Shown here: in pieces, positions 1-6,854 of the stretch
How positions within the stretch are numbered: position 1 is the stretch's first letter
Layout of the letters: each line of letters opens with the position of its first letter
Origin: Candidatus Eiseniibacteriota bacterium
Lineage (GTDB): Bacteria > Arandabacterota > Arandabacteria > JAGLYR01
NCBI GenBank assembly: GCA_023132135.1
Contig: JAGLYR010000005.1
Span: 1-9,537 of the forward strand
Direction: 5' to 3'
Length of the DNA stretch: 9,537 nt
The notes under the pieces: model-generated
What the model was told of the DNA's origin: nothing
The model's input: the letters and a program-made list of their open reading frames with translations, nothing else
The model's database searches: none
Translations under genes and position numbers: made by a program

Positions 1-85
1 GCCTTCTGCGTACGGCTGGTGCCCGCCTTTCACCTTCTACCTTTCACATTTGCCCGTTCGACCTGCTGAAAGGAGTAGGGTAGCC

Positions 86-262
86 ATGCGATATCGCCGT
101 GGTCCCATTTCGATGATGATTCTGTTCCCCCCTTTCGCCATGATGTTCGCTCTCGTTTTCTGGCCCGAGGTATCCTGCGCGGCGAAGATAGGTTTCTTCG
201 CCGCCGGAGCTGGTTTTGGCGTGGGGTTGGGTCGGTTCCGTGCGCAGAAATCGAGCCCGTGA
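86..262 (+). CDS. Putative small membrane protein (58 aa), function unknown
   Basis: This is a short reading frame from ATG 86, with a purine-rich AAGGAG ribosome-binding site about 10 nt upstream (69-75). That site favours ATG 86 over the upstream in-frame ATG at 50. The peptide has a basic N-terminus (MRYRRG), a hydrophobic stretch around residues 9-26 and a second Gly/Ala/Phe-rich hydrophobic stretch around residues 34-48, then a basic tail. This could be one or two membrane segments. Its stop lies 7 bp before the start of the TPR/retropepsin-like gene, so the two may be translationally coupled. I recognise no family. It may also be a chance frame in the leader of the next gene; the start signal and membrane-like composition are the only positive evidence. 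Confidence 0.4.
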   Translation: MRYRRGPISMMILFPPFAMMFALVFWPEVSCAAKIGFFAAGAGFGVGLGRFRAQKSSP

Positions 263-269
263 GAAGGCC

Positions 270-1667
270 ATGAGATGTGTCGGCTGGGTTGTCTTCGCTG
301 TTGTTGCTGTGTGCCTGGTATGGCCAAGGAGCGCACTTGCGCGGGATCTGGAGGACTTCCTCGGCGAGGCCGAGGGATTGTACTGGGAAACACGGTACTA
401 CGAGGCGCTGGAGGTGGGGGAGGACGCGGTCGAGTGGTTCGGGCAGAGCCCGGAAGCGCACTCGATGATGGGGCGGATCCTGTTCAAGATCGCGCGATTC
501 GAAGAGGCAAGGGAGCGATTTGAGAAGGCGATTGAGCTCGATCCATATGATTTCTGGGGACATTACGGACTGGGGCTCTACTTCCTGGCCGCGGGCAATC
601 CGGAGGAGGCAGGCGAGCAGTTCACGGCGGCGCGGACCACCTGGCCGGAGAGTGATCTGCCGTGTCTGATGCTGGCCCGGGCTGCAGAGGAGCTGGATCG
701 CTACGACGAAGCGTACGGCTGGATGGATGCAGCGATCGGGGCGATTGAACATCAGGGGCGATCCGCTCCACGGTCGCTGGAGTTGGAGAGACATCGACTC
801 GACTACTTGTCGGACCGGGAACCCTGCCGGGTGTCGGCCGCTTTTGTCAAAGCTACCGTTCCCATGGTCGACGGACGTCCCGTGATCCGTGTTCGTCTCG
901 GCCCCGACGCCGAGGGGTTGTTTCTCCTGGATACGACGGCGGCCCAAGGCGTGACAGTACACCCTGCTGCCGTGTTCCGGACCCTTGGGGAACACATCGC
1001 GGATCTGGATGATCTGGGCCCCGGGGTCCGGGCAGCGAGCTACCTGTATCTTCTGGATCGTCTGGAAATCGGGGAGCTCACGGTCCGGGACGTTCCGTGC
1101 CTGGTCACCGAACGCGTGGTCCTTGCCGGAGTAGATGGGGTCCTCGGTCTTCCCTTCCTGCGGCGATTCTCGTGGACGTTCGATTTCTCCGGGGGCGAAA
1201 TCACCGTCCGCGATCCGGCGATGGACCCGGGACGGGCGTTCCGCTTCGGCCCCGATCTCGTGGAATCGGGAATCTATCCCGGCGGTCCGCTGATGATACC
1301 TCTGCTGCTCGATCGGCAATGGCCCGCGGTGTTTGTCCTGGACAGCGCGTCCGACGCGGTGTCCCTCGATCACGAATTCTTTGAGCGGGAACTGGAGGGG
1401 TTCATCCCGCCGGGGCAGCGGCGCGACCTGCAGCCCGGCGACAATCCCCACGGGGCGATTCCCATGGTGGCTTTCGAGCTGGCGTCGATCCGGGTCGACG
1501 ATGAGATGATCCTCGAGGATGTGACGGTCCGGACCTACGCTGTGGAGGACGTGCGGCGGCGGGCTGGTGTTGCAGCACCTGGGGTGTTGGGGATGGGGGC
1601 TCTCGCAGACTGGGTGATCGACCTTGATTTCCAGGCGGGGACGGCCACGCTTCGGAAATCCCGCTAG
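270..1667 (+). CDS. Secreted TPR protein with two degenerate retropepsin-like aspartic protease lobes
   Basis: I chose ATG 270 (465 aa) because it gives a clean signal peptide: a hydrophobic core at residues 4-18 and the probable cleavage site SALA|R after residue 24. The upstream in-frame ATG at 216 would bury it. GAGAAGG lies just before the start, with short spacing. Residues about 31-162 form roughly four TPR helix pairs; the clearest runs from about 60 to 92, ending AIELDP. Two retropepsin-like lobes follow. Lobe 1 has LLDTTA with Asp221 and the later VDGVLGLPF (288-296). Lobe 2 has VLDSAS with Asp358 and GVLGMGAL (438-445). Bacterial two-lobed members of the aspartyl protease family normally carry DTG or DSG. 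Here the Gly is Thr in lobe 1 and Ala in lobe 2, so activity is doubtful. The likely location is the periplasm or outside the cell, with the TPRs binding a partner. The fold assignment is fairly secure; the role is unknown. Confidence 0.85.
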   Translation: MRCVGWVVFAVVAVCLVWPRSALARDLEDFLGEAEGLYWETRYYEALEVGEDAVEWFGQSPEAHSMMGRILFKIARFEEARERFEKAIELDPYDFWGHYGLGLYFLAAGNPEEAGEQFTAARTTWPESDLPCLMLARAAEELDRYDEAYGWMDAAIGAIEHQGRSAPRSLELERHRLDYLSDREPCRVSAAFVKATVPMVDGRPVIRVRLGPDAEGLFLLDTTAAQGVTVHPAAVFRTLGEHIADLDDLGPGVRAASYLYLLDRLEIGELTVRDVPCLVTERVVLAGVDGVLGLPFLRRFSWTFDFSGGEITVRDPAMDPGRAFRFGPDLVESGIYPGGPLMIPLLLDRQWPAVFVLDSASDAVSLDHEFFERELEGFIPPGQRRDLQPGDNPHGAIPMVAFELASIRVDDEMILEDVTVRTYAVEDVRRRAGVAAPGVLGMGALADWVIDLDFQAGTATLRKSR

Positions 1668-1710
1668 TCCGCATTTCTCACCAGCGGCCGAAGCCCGAAG
1701 CGGCCTCTAT

Positions 1711-1741
1711 GAAATCCACACAATCCGTGGATTCTCTTTTT
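1711..1741 (+). terminator. Intrinsic terminator after the TPR/retropepsin-like gene
   Basis: AATCCAC (1713-1719) and GTGGATT (1727-1733) are perfect 7-bp inverted arms around a 7-nt loop, followed by CTC and a run of five T (1737-1741). It lies 44 bp after the upstream stop codon and separates that gene from the cassette starting at 1795. The stem is modest in G+C, so termination may be incomplete. Confidence 0.6.
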
Positions 1742-1747
1742 GTCCTG

Positions 1748-1756
1748 TGCTATGCT
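1748..1756 (+). promoter_or_regulatory. Candidate extended -10 promoter for the glycan cassette
   Basis: TGC followed by TATGCT (1751-1756) matches an extended -10 element, with four of six bases of TATAAT plus the upstream TG. No good -35 is visible at 17 bp. It sits just after the terminator T-run and about 40 bp before the radical SAM start codon, a sensible place for the cassette promoter. This rests on sequence pattern only. Confidence 0.3.
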
Positions 1757-1794
1757 GCGGCGTCGGCGGACTGTGAGAACTGAATGGAGCGGGC

Positions 1795-3273
1795 ATGAAA
1801 ATCCTTCTCATCGATCCTCCATACAACGTGTTCACTGGGTACGCGACCCGGTATTTCCCGATGGGGTTGTGCTCTATCGCCGCCGCGCTCAGGGACGCGG
1901 GTCACGAGGTCGGCGTGCTGCACACGGATACGCTCAGCCGGCGGGACGATCTGGATTTCAGCAACGAGTACGTGCGGCTTGAGGCGTACCTGGAGGGAAT
2001 AGGCAACCACTCCCACCAGGTATGGTCGAAGCTGGAAGGAATCGCCCAGGAATTCCGGCCGGATCTGGTTGGCATTACCTCCATGACCATGACCTTTGGG
2101 AGCGCTGTGCGGACGGCGGAGCTCTCCAAGCGCCTGTTTCCGGATGTCCCCGTCATCATGGGCGGCGCGCACGCGAAGGACTGGCCTGCAATGACACTGG
2201 CTACGGAGGCCGTCGACTACTGTCTGGGCGGCGAAGCGGAGGAGACAGTTCTTCTGTTTGTGGACATGCTTGATGCTGGTGGAAGTGCGAAGGACAAGAT
2301 TCCTGGTCTGGGGTACCGCGCCGAGGGTCAGACGGTTCTCAATCCTGCGGGGCGGCCACCCGGGAACCTGGACGCGTTCAGTGATCCGGCGCGCGATCTG
2401 CTGCTCGCCGACGGGTACACGTCTGAGGACATGGGCGCGATCATGACCTCCCGGGGGTGCGCTTTCCGCTGTGCGTTCTGCTCACACGAGCGGGTGGTGC
2501 GGTTCCGATCCATCGATGGCGTGATAGGCGAGATCCGGCGGGTGATGGAGCGCTACGGCACGCGGCAATTCGCTTTCAAGGACGATTCCTTCAGTCTCAA
2601 CCGGAAACGGACGGTGGAGTTCTGCCGGAGGCTGCTGCAGGAGAAGCTGCGGATCAACTGGGACTGTACAACCCGGGTCAATCTCCTGGATCCCGAGCTT
2701 GTGGATCTCATGATAGATGCCGGCTGCAACACAGTGAAGATCGGTGTTGAGACGGGCAGCCCCAGAATCCTGGAGGCCGTTGACAAAGGGGTCACTATCG
2801 ACCAGGTGCGGAGAGCCGCAGAACTGCTGAACGATCGGGGACTTTTCTGGAGCGGGTACTTCCTCTATGGTGTTCCGCAGGAGACGGAAGAGGACTTGGA
2901 GGCGACGCTCCAGTTCCTGGAGGAGCTGGATCCGCCCTATGCGGGTCTCGGGCTGTACGCGCCGTATCCAAACACGAAGCTGTGGGACATCGGGGTGGAG
3001 ATGGATATCGTCGACCCGGATGTGCCGCTGGAACACTTTTTCACAACGAATCCCAAGGACTACTTTTTCCGGGACCCGTCGAGGCGGGTTGCCGGAATGG
3101 AACCCGATCAGTTTGCGGAAGTGGCGGGCCGCATGCGGGAGATCTTCCACAAGCACAACACGCGGCCGAAGGGTCTCTTGCGCCGCGCCTGGGCGAGGCG
3201 CAGAGCCTACATTGGTGACCCGCGACTGGTATTCAGTGACTGCCGGAAAGTGGTGAGCTGGCTATCCGGATAA
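1795..3273 (+). CDS. B12-binding-type radical SAM protein, probably modifying a sugar or lipid carrier
   Basis: This 492-aa protein has the layout of cobalamin-binding-domain radical SAM enzymes. The N-terminus MKILLIDPPYN begins a Rossmann-like B12-binding domain (about 1-170) with PDLVGITSMTMTF and the GGAH motif at 123-126. The usual DxHxxG cobalamin-ligand motif is not evident, as in many members of this superfamily, so cobalamin may bind base-off or not at all. The radical SAM core carries the [4Fe-4S] motif CxxxCxxC at Cys222, Cys226 and Cys229, then FKDDSF (261-266) and GVETGS (317-322), which fit the barrel strands near SAM. A basic C-terminal tail follows. The start is ATG 1795, with GGAG 5 nt upstream. 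The glycosyltransferase starts 25 bp after its stop. Relatives include BchE-like, methyltransferase and hopanoid or glycan-cluster enzymes; the reaction cannot be read from sequence. A role in glycan or lipid-carrier modification is inferred from its neighbours. Confidence 0.9.
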   Translation: MKILLIDPPYNVFTGYATRYFPMGLCSIAAALRDAGHEVGVLHTDTLSRRDDLDFSNEYVRLEAYLEGIGNHSHQVWSKLEGIAQEFRPDLVGITSMTMTFGSAVRTAELSKRLFPDVPVIMGGAHAKDWPAMTLATEAVDYCLGGEAEETVLLFVDMLDAGGSAKDKIPGLGYRAEGQTVLNPAGRPPGNLDAFSDPARDLLLADGYTSEDMGAIMTSRGCAFRCAFCSHERVVRFRSIDGVIGEIRRVMERYGTRQFAFKDDSFSLNRKRTVEFCRRLLQEKLRINWDCTTRVNLLDPELVDLMIDAGCNTVKIGVETGSPRILEAVDKGVTIDQVRRAAELLNDRGLFWSGYFLYGVPQETEEDLEATLQFLEELDPPYAGLGLYAPYPNTKLWDIGVEMDIVDPDVPLEHFFTTNPKDYFFRDPSRRVAGMEPDQFAEVAGRMREIFHKHNTRPKGLLRRAWARRRAYIGDPRLVFSDCRKVVSWLSG

Positions 3274-3298
3274 TCCAACCGCTGGACTCTGCAGAGCC

Positions 3299-4573
3299 GT
3301 GAGCGAACCTACACATGAGAACCGAGAAAGTCGAACCGGATCCGGGATGCCTCGGGTTCTGATCGTCTTCAACCCGTTTCACCCGGATCCTGGTGTGAGC
3401 GCGCGACATTACTCCGAGTTCGCTCAAGCGCTCCGAGATCGGGGTTGGGACGTCTCGGTCCTGACGGCGAACCGCTCGTACCGGGACAGCGGGGTCATCT
3501 TCCGTGAGGAAGAAACCTGGCAGGGGATCAAGATCTATCGAACGCGTAGCCCCGCCCTGAACATCGACCGACCGCTCCAGAGGCTTGCGGCTTCGGTCTG
3601 GATGATCGCTCGCTGGTTCTCGAAGGCGCGTCGGATGAAAGATGTGGATGTAGTGGTCATTGGTTCCAACCCGGCCTTTGCCGCTGCTCTGGGTCCCCTT
3701 CTGGGGACAGCGCTGCCCCGAGCGAAATTCGCCCATTGGTGTTTCGACGTTTACCCGGACGCGATCGAAGCGGCCGGATTCTCCCGGGTATACCGGCCGG
3801 TTCTGGACCTGCTCCGGCGCATCATGCAAGCGTCGTACGGGCGATACGATCTCATCGCAGATCTCGGACCGAGGATGAGAGAACGCCTCTCATCGGGGAA
3901 CCGGGAAGTGAGGCGGTGTAGCCTCATGCCATGGGCGTTTGCGGAGACAGAGAATCTCTCTGCGCCGGATCCGGCTATTCGCAGAGACGTGTTCGGTGAC
4001 GCGGAATTGGGCATTCTCTACTCGGGTACTCTGGGGAGGGCGCACTGTTTCGAGAATCTGCTGCGTCTCGCCCGCTGTTGCCGGGAGCGGGATGCAAGCA
4101 TTGCGTTCGGGTTCTCGTGTCGGGATCGCCGGGAGGGAGAGCTCTGTCAGGCGCTGCGCGCGGACGACAAGAACGTCAGGATTGTTGACTTCGTGCCCCT
4201 GGAAAAGCTCGCTAACCGTCTAAACAGTGCGGACTTGCACATGATGAGCCTGAAGCCCTCGTGGAGCGGCATTTCCGTACCCTCGAAGTTTTTCGGCTCT
4301 CTTGCCGTTGGCAAACCGGTCATCTACGAGGGGTCTGCAGATTCAGATATCGCGAGGTTGATTCTGGACAGGGGTATTGGTATTGTCCTGTCTGATGAGA
4401 ACATCGAGGAAGTCGCACAGCGGTTGATAGAACTGAGTCAAGACAGAGTGAGCCTGCGGGCATGGCAGGCCAGGGTGCATGAGGTATATCAAGAGGAATT
4501 CAGGCGTGACTTGGTGATGGACAAGTGGGGCGAGGAACTTCGAGCTCTTCTGCCGTGCATCGGCGGGAGCTGA
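3299..4573 (+). CDS. WcaI-like family 4 glycosyltransferase
   Basis: This is a GT-B-fold retaining glycosyltransferase of the GT4 type, resembling WcaI of colanic acid synthesis. The N-terminal acceptor lobe opens VLIVFNPFHPDPGVSARHY, with the expected Gly/His-containing loop, and continues through QGIKIYRTRSP. The C-terminal nucleotide-sugar lobe has ILYSGTLGRAHCFENLL near residue 240 and PSKFFGSLAVGKPVIY from residue 328, the region that contacts the sugar nucleotide in this family. No transmembrane segment is obvious, so it probably works at the inner face of the membrane. The given start is GTG 3299 (424 aa), 25 bp after the radical SAM stop, with only a weak ribosome-binding site. ATG 3347 (408 aa) starts closer to the conserved fold and is a real alternative. 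Donor and acceptor are unknown; GDP-L-galactose from the next gene is an attractive guess. Confidence 0.88.
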   Translation: MSEPTHENRESRTGSGMPRVLIVFNPFHPDPGVSARHYSEFAQALRDRGWDVSVLTANRSYRDSGVIFREEETWQGIKIYRTRSPALNIDRPLQRLAASVWMIARWFSKARRMKDVDVVVIGSNPAFAAALGPLLGTALPRAKFAHWCFDVYPDAIEAAGFSRVYRPVLDLLRRIMQASYGRYDLIADLGPRMRERLSSGNREVRRCSLMPWAFAETENLSAPDPAIRRDVFGDAELGILYSGTLGRAHCFENLLRLARCCRERDASIAFGFSCRDRREGELCQALRADDKNVRIVDFVPLEKLANRLNSADLHMMSLKPSWSGISVPSKFFGSLAVGKPVIYEGSADSDIARLILDRGIGIVLSDENIEEVAQRLIELSQDRVSLRAWQARVHEVYQEEFRRDLVMDKWGEELRALLPCIGGS

Positions 4574-4597
4574 CAGGTACCGGCCTCTGGAGGAGAG

Positions 4598-5617
4598 ATG
4601 AGGGACAAGCAGACCCGGGTTCTGATTACAGGTGCCGGAGGATTCATCGGGAGCCATCTGATCGAGTTTCTGAAGGAGAGGGGCTATTGGGTCCGTGGTG
4701 TCGACCTGGTGTACTCCCAGTTCATGAACACGTCTGCGGATGAATTCCGGATTCTGGATCTACGGAGGTGGCGGGATTGTCTGGCAGCGACGGAAGGTGT
4801 TGAGCATGTGTACTCCCTTGCGGCCAACATGGGGGGCATCGGATTCATCGAGACCGTCAAGGCGGATGTAATGCGCGACAATGTGCTCATTAACACGCAC
4901 ATGCTGGAGGCGGCGAGGGTCAATCAGATCAAGCGCTATTTCTACTCGTCCTCGGCTTGCGTGTACCCGACCTACAACCAGAGGGATCCCGAAGTGACGC
5001 CACTCAAGGAAGCCGAGGCCTATCCGGCGGATCCCGACAACGAGTACGGATGGGAGAAACTGTTCACTGAGCGAATTGTGGCGAGCTACAGAGCAGAACA
5101 CGGTCTGGAGACGAGGATTGCCCGCTACCACAACGTCTATGGTCCACACGGAACCTGGCGTGGCGGGCGCGAGAAAGCTCCGGCGGCGATCTGTCGGAAA
5201 CTCGCCGAGGCAGAAGACGGCGATACCATCAACATCTGGGGTGACGGACGGCAGACTCGGTCTTTCTGCTATATCGACGATTGCCTGGAAGGCAGCTACG
5301 GGCTGATGATGTCGGACTACCATCAGCCGCTGAACATAGGGTCGGACGAGCTGGTCTCGATCAATCGTCTGGTGGAGATTGTTTCGGATATTGCCGGCAA
5401 GAGGGTCCTCGTGGACCATGACACGACCAAACCCGAGGGGGTCCGGGGTCGCAATTCAGACAACACGCTGATCCGGGAGGTGTTGGACTGGGTTCCGGGG
5501 ATCTCTCTGCAGGACGGTTTGCGGAAGACCTATCCCTGGATTGAGGACCAGGTACGGCGCGCCGCCGGACGTGATCCGGCGCTGGAAACAGCGCGCAGTG
5601 CCCCGTTGAGCGATTGA
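4598..5617 (+). CDS. GDP-mannose 3,5-epimerase-like extended SDR enzyme
   Basis: This 339-aa extended short-chain dehydrogenase resembles plant GDP-mannose 3,5-epimerase (GME), which makes GDP-L-galactose and GDP-L-gulose from GDP-D-mannose by C4 oxidation and C3/C5 epimerisation. Residues 12-18 are the NAD-binding GAGGFIG. Catalytic positions recalled for the Arabidopsis enzyme (Ser143, Cys145, Tyr174, Lys178, Lys217) correspond to Ser119, Cys121, Tyr150, Lys154 and Lys193, all at a constant offset of 24. This implies an ungapped match across the active site. Hallmark stretches AANMGGIGFI, SSSACVYP, YHNVYGPHGTWRGGREKAPA, WGDGRQTRSF and EGVRGRNSDN are present. The start ATG 4598 has a strong GGAGGA just upstream and lies 24 bp after the glycosyltransferase stop. 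The enzyme is probably cytosolic and supplies the activated sugar for the cassette. A generic NAD-dependent epimerase/dehydratase of altered specificity is the alternative. Confidence 0.9.
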   Translation: MRDKQTRVLITGAGGFIGSHLIEFLKERGYWVRGVDLVYSQFMNTSADEFRILDLRRWRDCLAATEGVEHVYSLAANMGGIGFIETVKADVMRDNVLINTHMLEAARVNQIKRYFYSSSACVYPTYNQRDPEVTPLKEAEAYPADPDNEYGWEKLFTERIVASYRAEHGLETRIARYHNVYGPHGTWRGGREKAPAAICRKLAEAEDGDTINIWGDGRQTRSFCYIDDCLEGSYGLMMSDYHQPLNIGSDELVSINRLVEIVSDIAGKRVLVDHDTTKPEGVRGRNSDNTLIREVLDWVPGISLQDGLRKTYPWIEDQVRRAAGRDPALETARSAPLSD

Positions 5618-5674
5618 CACAGATGGTGGAGCCCTGCGGGCGGTGCTGCTGAGTGTATGATGCACACTGCGTTT
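5618..5674. other. Short spacer between convergent genes, with weak hairpins
   Basis: These 57 bp separate the stops of the epimerase (plus strand) and the GTPase (minus strand). AGTGT (5652-5656) and ACACT (5664-5668) form a 5-bp stem followed by GCGTTTT on the plus strand, and GCCC/GGGC arms lie near 5633-5643. Either could contribute to termination, but neither is convincing. The spacer holds no gene. Confidence 0.3.
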
Positions 5675-6664
5675 TCACTTCAAGTGCAGCTCCAGCACAT
5701 CCCCATCATGCACAGCATGATCGGTTTTCACCCGCTGCCCATCGTACTTGCCCTCCCCCCAGATCTTCGCGAAGGTCAGGTTTTCGGCGAAGTCCTTGTG
5801 CACAAGCCGGGCCACGTCCAGGACGGTGTCTCCTTGCTTGACGACAAAGGGCTTGGTGAGGTCAGGGGGTTTCTGCGGCATCTTGGAATAGACGCGGACG
5901 AGGCGGAGGAGTTGGAAGAGTTCCCGCCGGACCGAGTTCAGGCCCTCCCCGGTGGCGGTGGAGAGGATCACCACGGGAAATCGGTCGCCGACCCATGCTC
6001 GGAGTTCCCGGACTCGTGACAATGCCCCCGCCTGGTCCACCTGAGCACCGACGATGATAGTCGGCCTGCGGAACCAACCGACCCTTTCGTCCTCCCCGTC
6101 TTCCCGCACGGGCTCGACCTTGCCCTTGCGGATCTCGTTCAGGAGCATTTCCGCCTGACTCAGGATGTCGGCTTCGGCCAGGTTGACCAGCAGGAGAATG
6201 CCGTCCGCGTTCCGGGCCGTGTTGGAAAGCCATGTGGGCGTCATGCTCTCCGCAAGGGGTGGGGTGTCGATGAGCTGGATCTGGACATCTTCATAGCTCA
6301 TCATCCCGGGGATTGGGTGTTGGGTGGAAAAGGGGTAGGGGGCGATCTCGGTGTTGGCGTTGGTCAGGGCCGCAAGGACGCTGGATTTCCCCGAGTTGGG
6401 CGCGCCCAGGATCGTGATCTGGCCACAGCCTTCCCGCTCGACGTGGTCGATCATGGCCCTTCGCCCGGTTTTCCCGGATTTCTGGATAGCTTCGGTGAGC
6501 TTCGAGATCCTCGTTTTGATGTCGGCCCGCATCTTCTCGGTGCCCTTGTGTTTGGGGATCACGGCCATCATGTGCCGGAGGGCTTCCAGTTTCTCCTCAG
6601 AGGTCTGCGCTTCCTTGAAAGCTTTCTCGGCCTGGAGGTACTCGGGCGTGAGGTTGGCCGGCAT
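5675..6664 (-). CDS. Drg/Obg-like GTPase with C-terminal TGS domain
   Basis: I chose ATG 6664 (329 aa) because AGGAGGGG lies 5 nt upstream (6670-6677) and the bacterial family typically begins MPANLTPEY. A frame extending to 6742 adds 26 residues without such a signal. Residues 1-62 are a charged, probably helical region including IPKHKGTEK. The G domain has G1 GAPNSGKSS (87-95), a G2 Thr in PFST (114), G3 DTPP (133-136), G4 AQVD (207-210) and G5 STATGEG (235-241). The TGS domain covers about 270-329 and contains KQGDTVLDVARLVHKDF. TGS domains in Drg, Obg and ThrRS relatives contact RNA or ribosomes, so a ribosome-associated role in the cytosol is likely. G3 lacks the usual final Gly, and G4 lacks the Asn-Lys of NKxD, which may loosen guanine specificity. 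The gene stands alone, convergent with the cassette and divergent from the lipoprotein gene. Confidence 0.9.
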   Translation of the reverse strand: MPANLTPEYLQAEKAFKEAQTSEEKLEALRHMMAVIPKHKGTEKMRADIKTRISKLTEAIQKSGKTGRRAMIDHVEREGCGQITILGAPNSGKSSVLAALTNANTEIAPYPFSTQHPIPGMMSYEDVQIQLIDTPPLAESMTPTWLSNTARNADGILLLVNLAEADILSQAEMLLNEIRKGKVEPVREDGEDERVGWFRRPTIIVGAQVDQAGALSRVRELRAWVGDRFPVVILSTATGEGLNSVRRELFQLLRLVRVYSKMPQKPPDLTKPFVVKQGDTVLDVARLVHKDFAENLTFAKIWGEGKYDGQRVKTDHAVHDGDVLELHLK

Positions 6665-6735
6665 GCATTCCCCTCCTGTGAAGTTGGCAGTTCTGCAGCT
6701 GGGACACGACACTAACACAATGAGCCGTTTTTGTG

Positions 6736-6764
6736 TTGCCAAACCGGAGACCCTTTGGTAAGAT
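6736..6764 (+). promoter_or_regulatory. Candidate sigma-70-type promoter of the lipoprotein gene
   Basis: TTGCCA (6736-6741) and TAAGAT (6759-6764) are separated by exactly 17 bp, matching five of six and four of six consensus bases. Transcription would start near 6771 and leave a leader of about 85 nt before the lipoprotein ATG at 6855. The region is the 190-bp divergent spacer between the GTPase and lipoprotein genes. TTGGCA on the opposite strand at the same place could serve the GTPase, but no good -10 follows it. Confidence 0.45.
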
Positions 6765-6854
6765 CCAGCGCTTCAAGGTTGGAATGGATTCTGGATCGGA
6801 GGAAACAAGTCTCCGGAGCTACGCTGCGTATCTTGGGCAGGCAGGGGGAGGGTC

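Noticed and set aside
30-1451. Long minus-strand open frame of 473 aa opposite the TPR/retropepsin-like gene
   Set aside because: It is rich in Arg, Pro, Gln and His with no recognisable domain, and lies opposite a gene with signal peptide, TPRs and protease motifs. It is an antisense shadow created by G+C-rich codon use.
1688-1701. Tandem CCGAAGC CCGAAGC repeat before the first terminator
   Set aside because: Two 7-bp units in G+C-rich spacer DNA; no longer repeat array or mobile element boundary is associated with it.
2482-3156. Minus-strand frame of 224 aa inside the radical SAM gene
   Set aside because: It has no domain and no start signal, and lies wholly opposite conserved radical SAM sequence; it is a shadow frame.
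6665-6742. 26-residue N-terminal extension of the GTPase carrying CPSC and another Cys
   Set aside because: The Cys pattern hinted at a metal site, but AGGAGGGG sits 5 nt before the internal ATG at 6664 and the family begins there, so this stretch is upstream leader.
6797-6815. Hairpin CGGAG/CTCCG in the lipoprotein leader, considered as a riboswitch or attenuator
   Set aside because: The stem is only 5 bp, there is no T-run or alternative pairing, and nothing matches a known riboswitch core.
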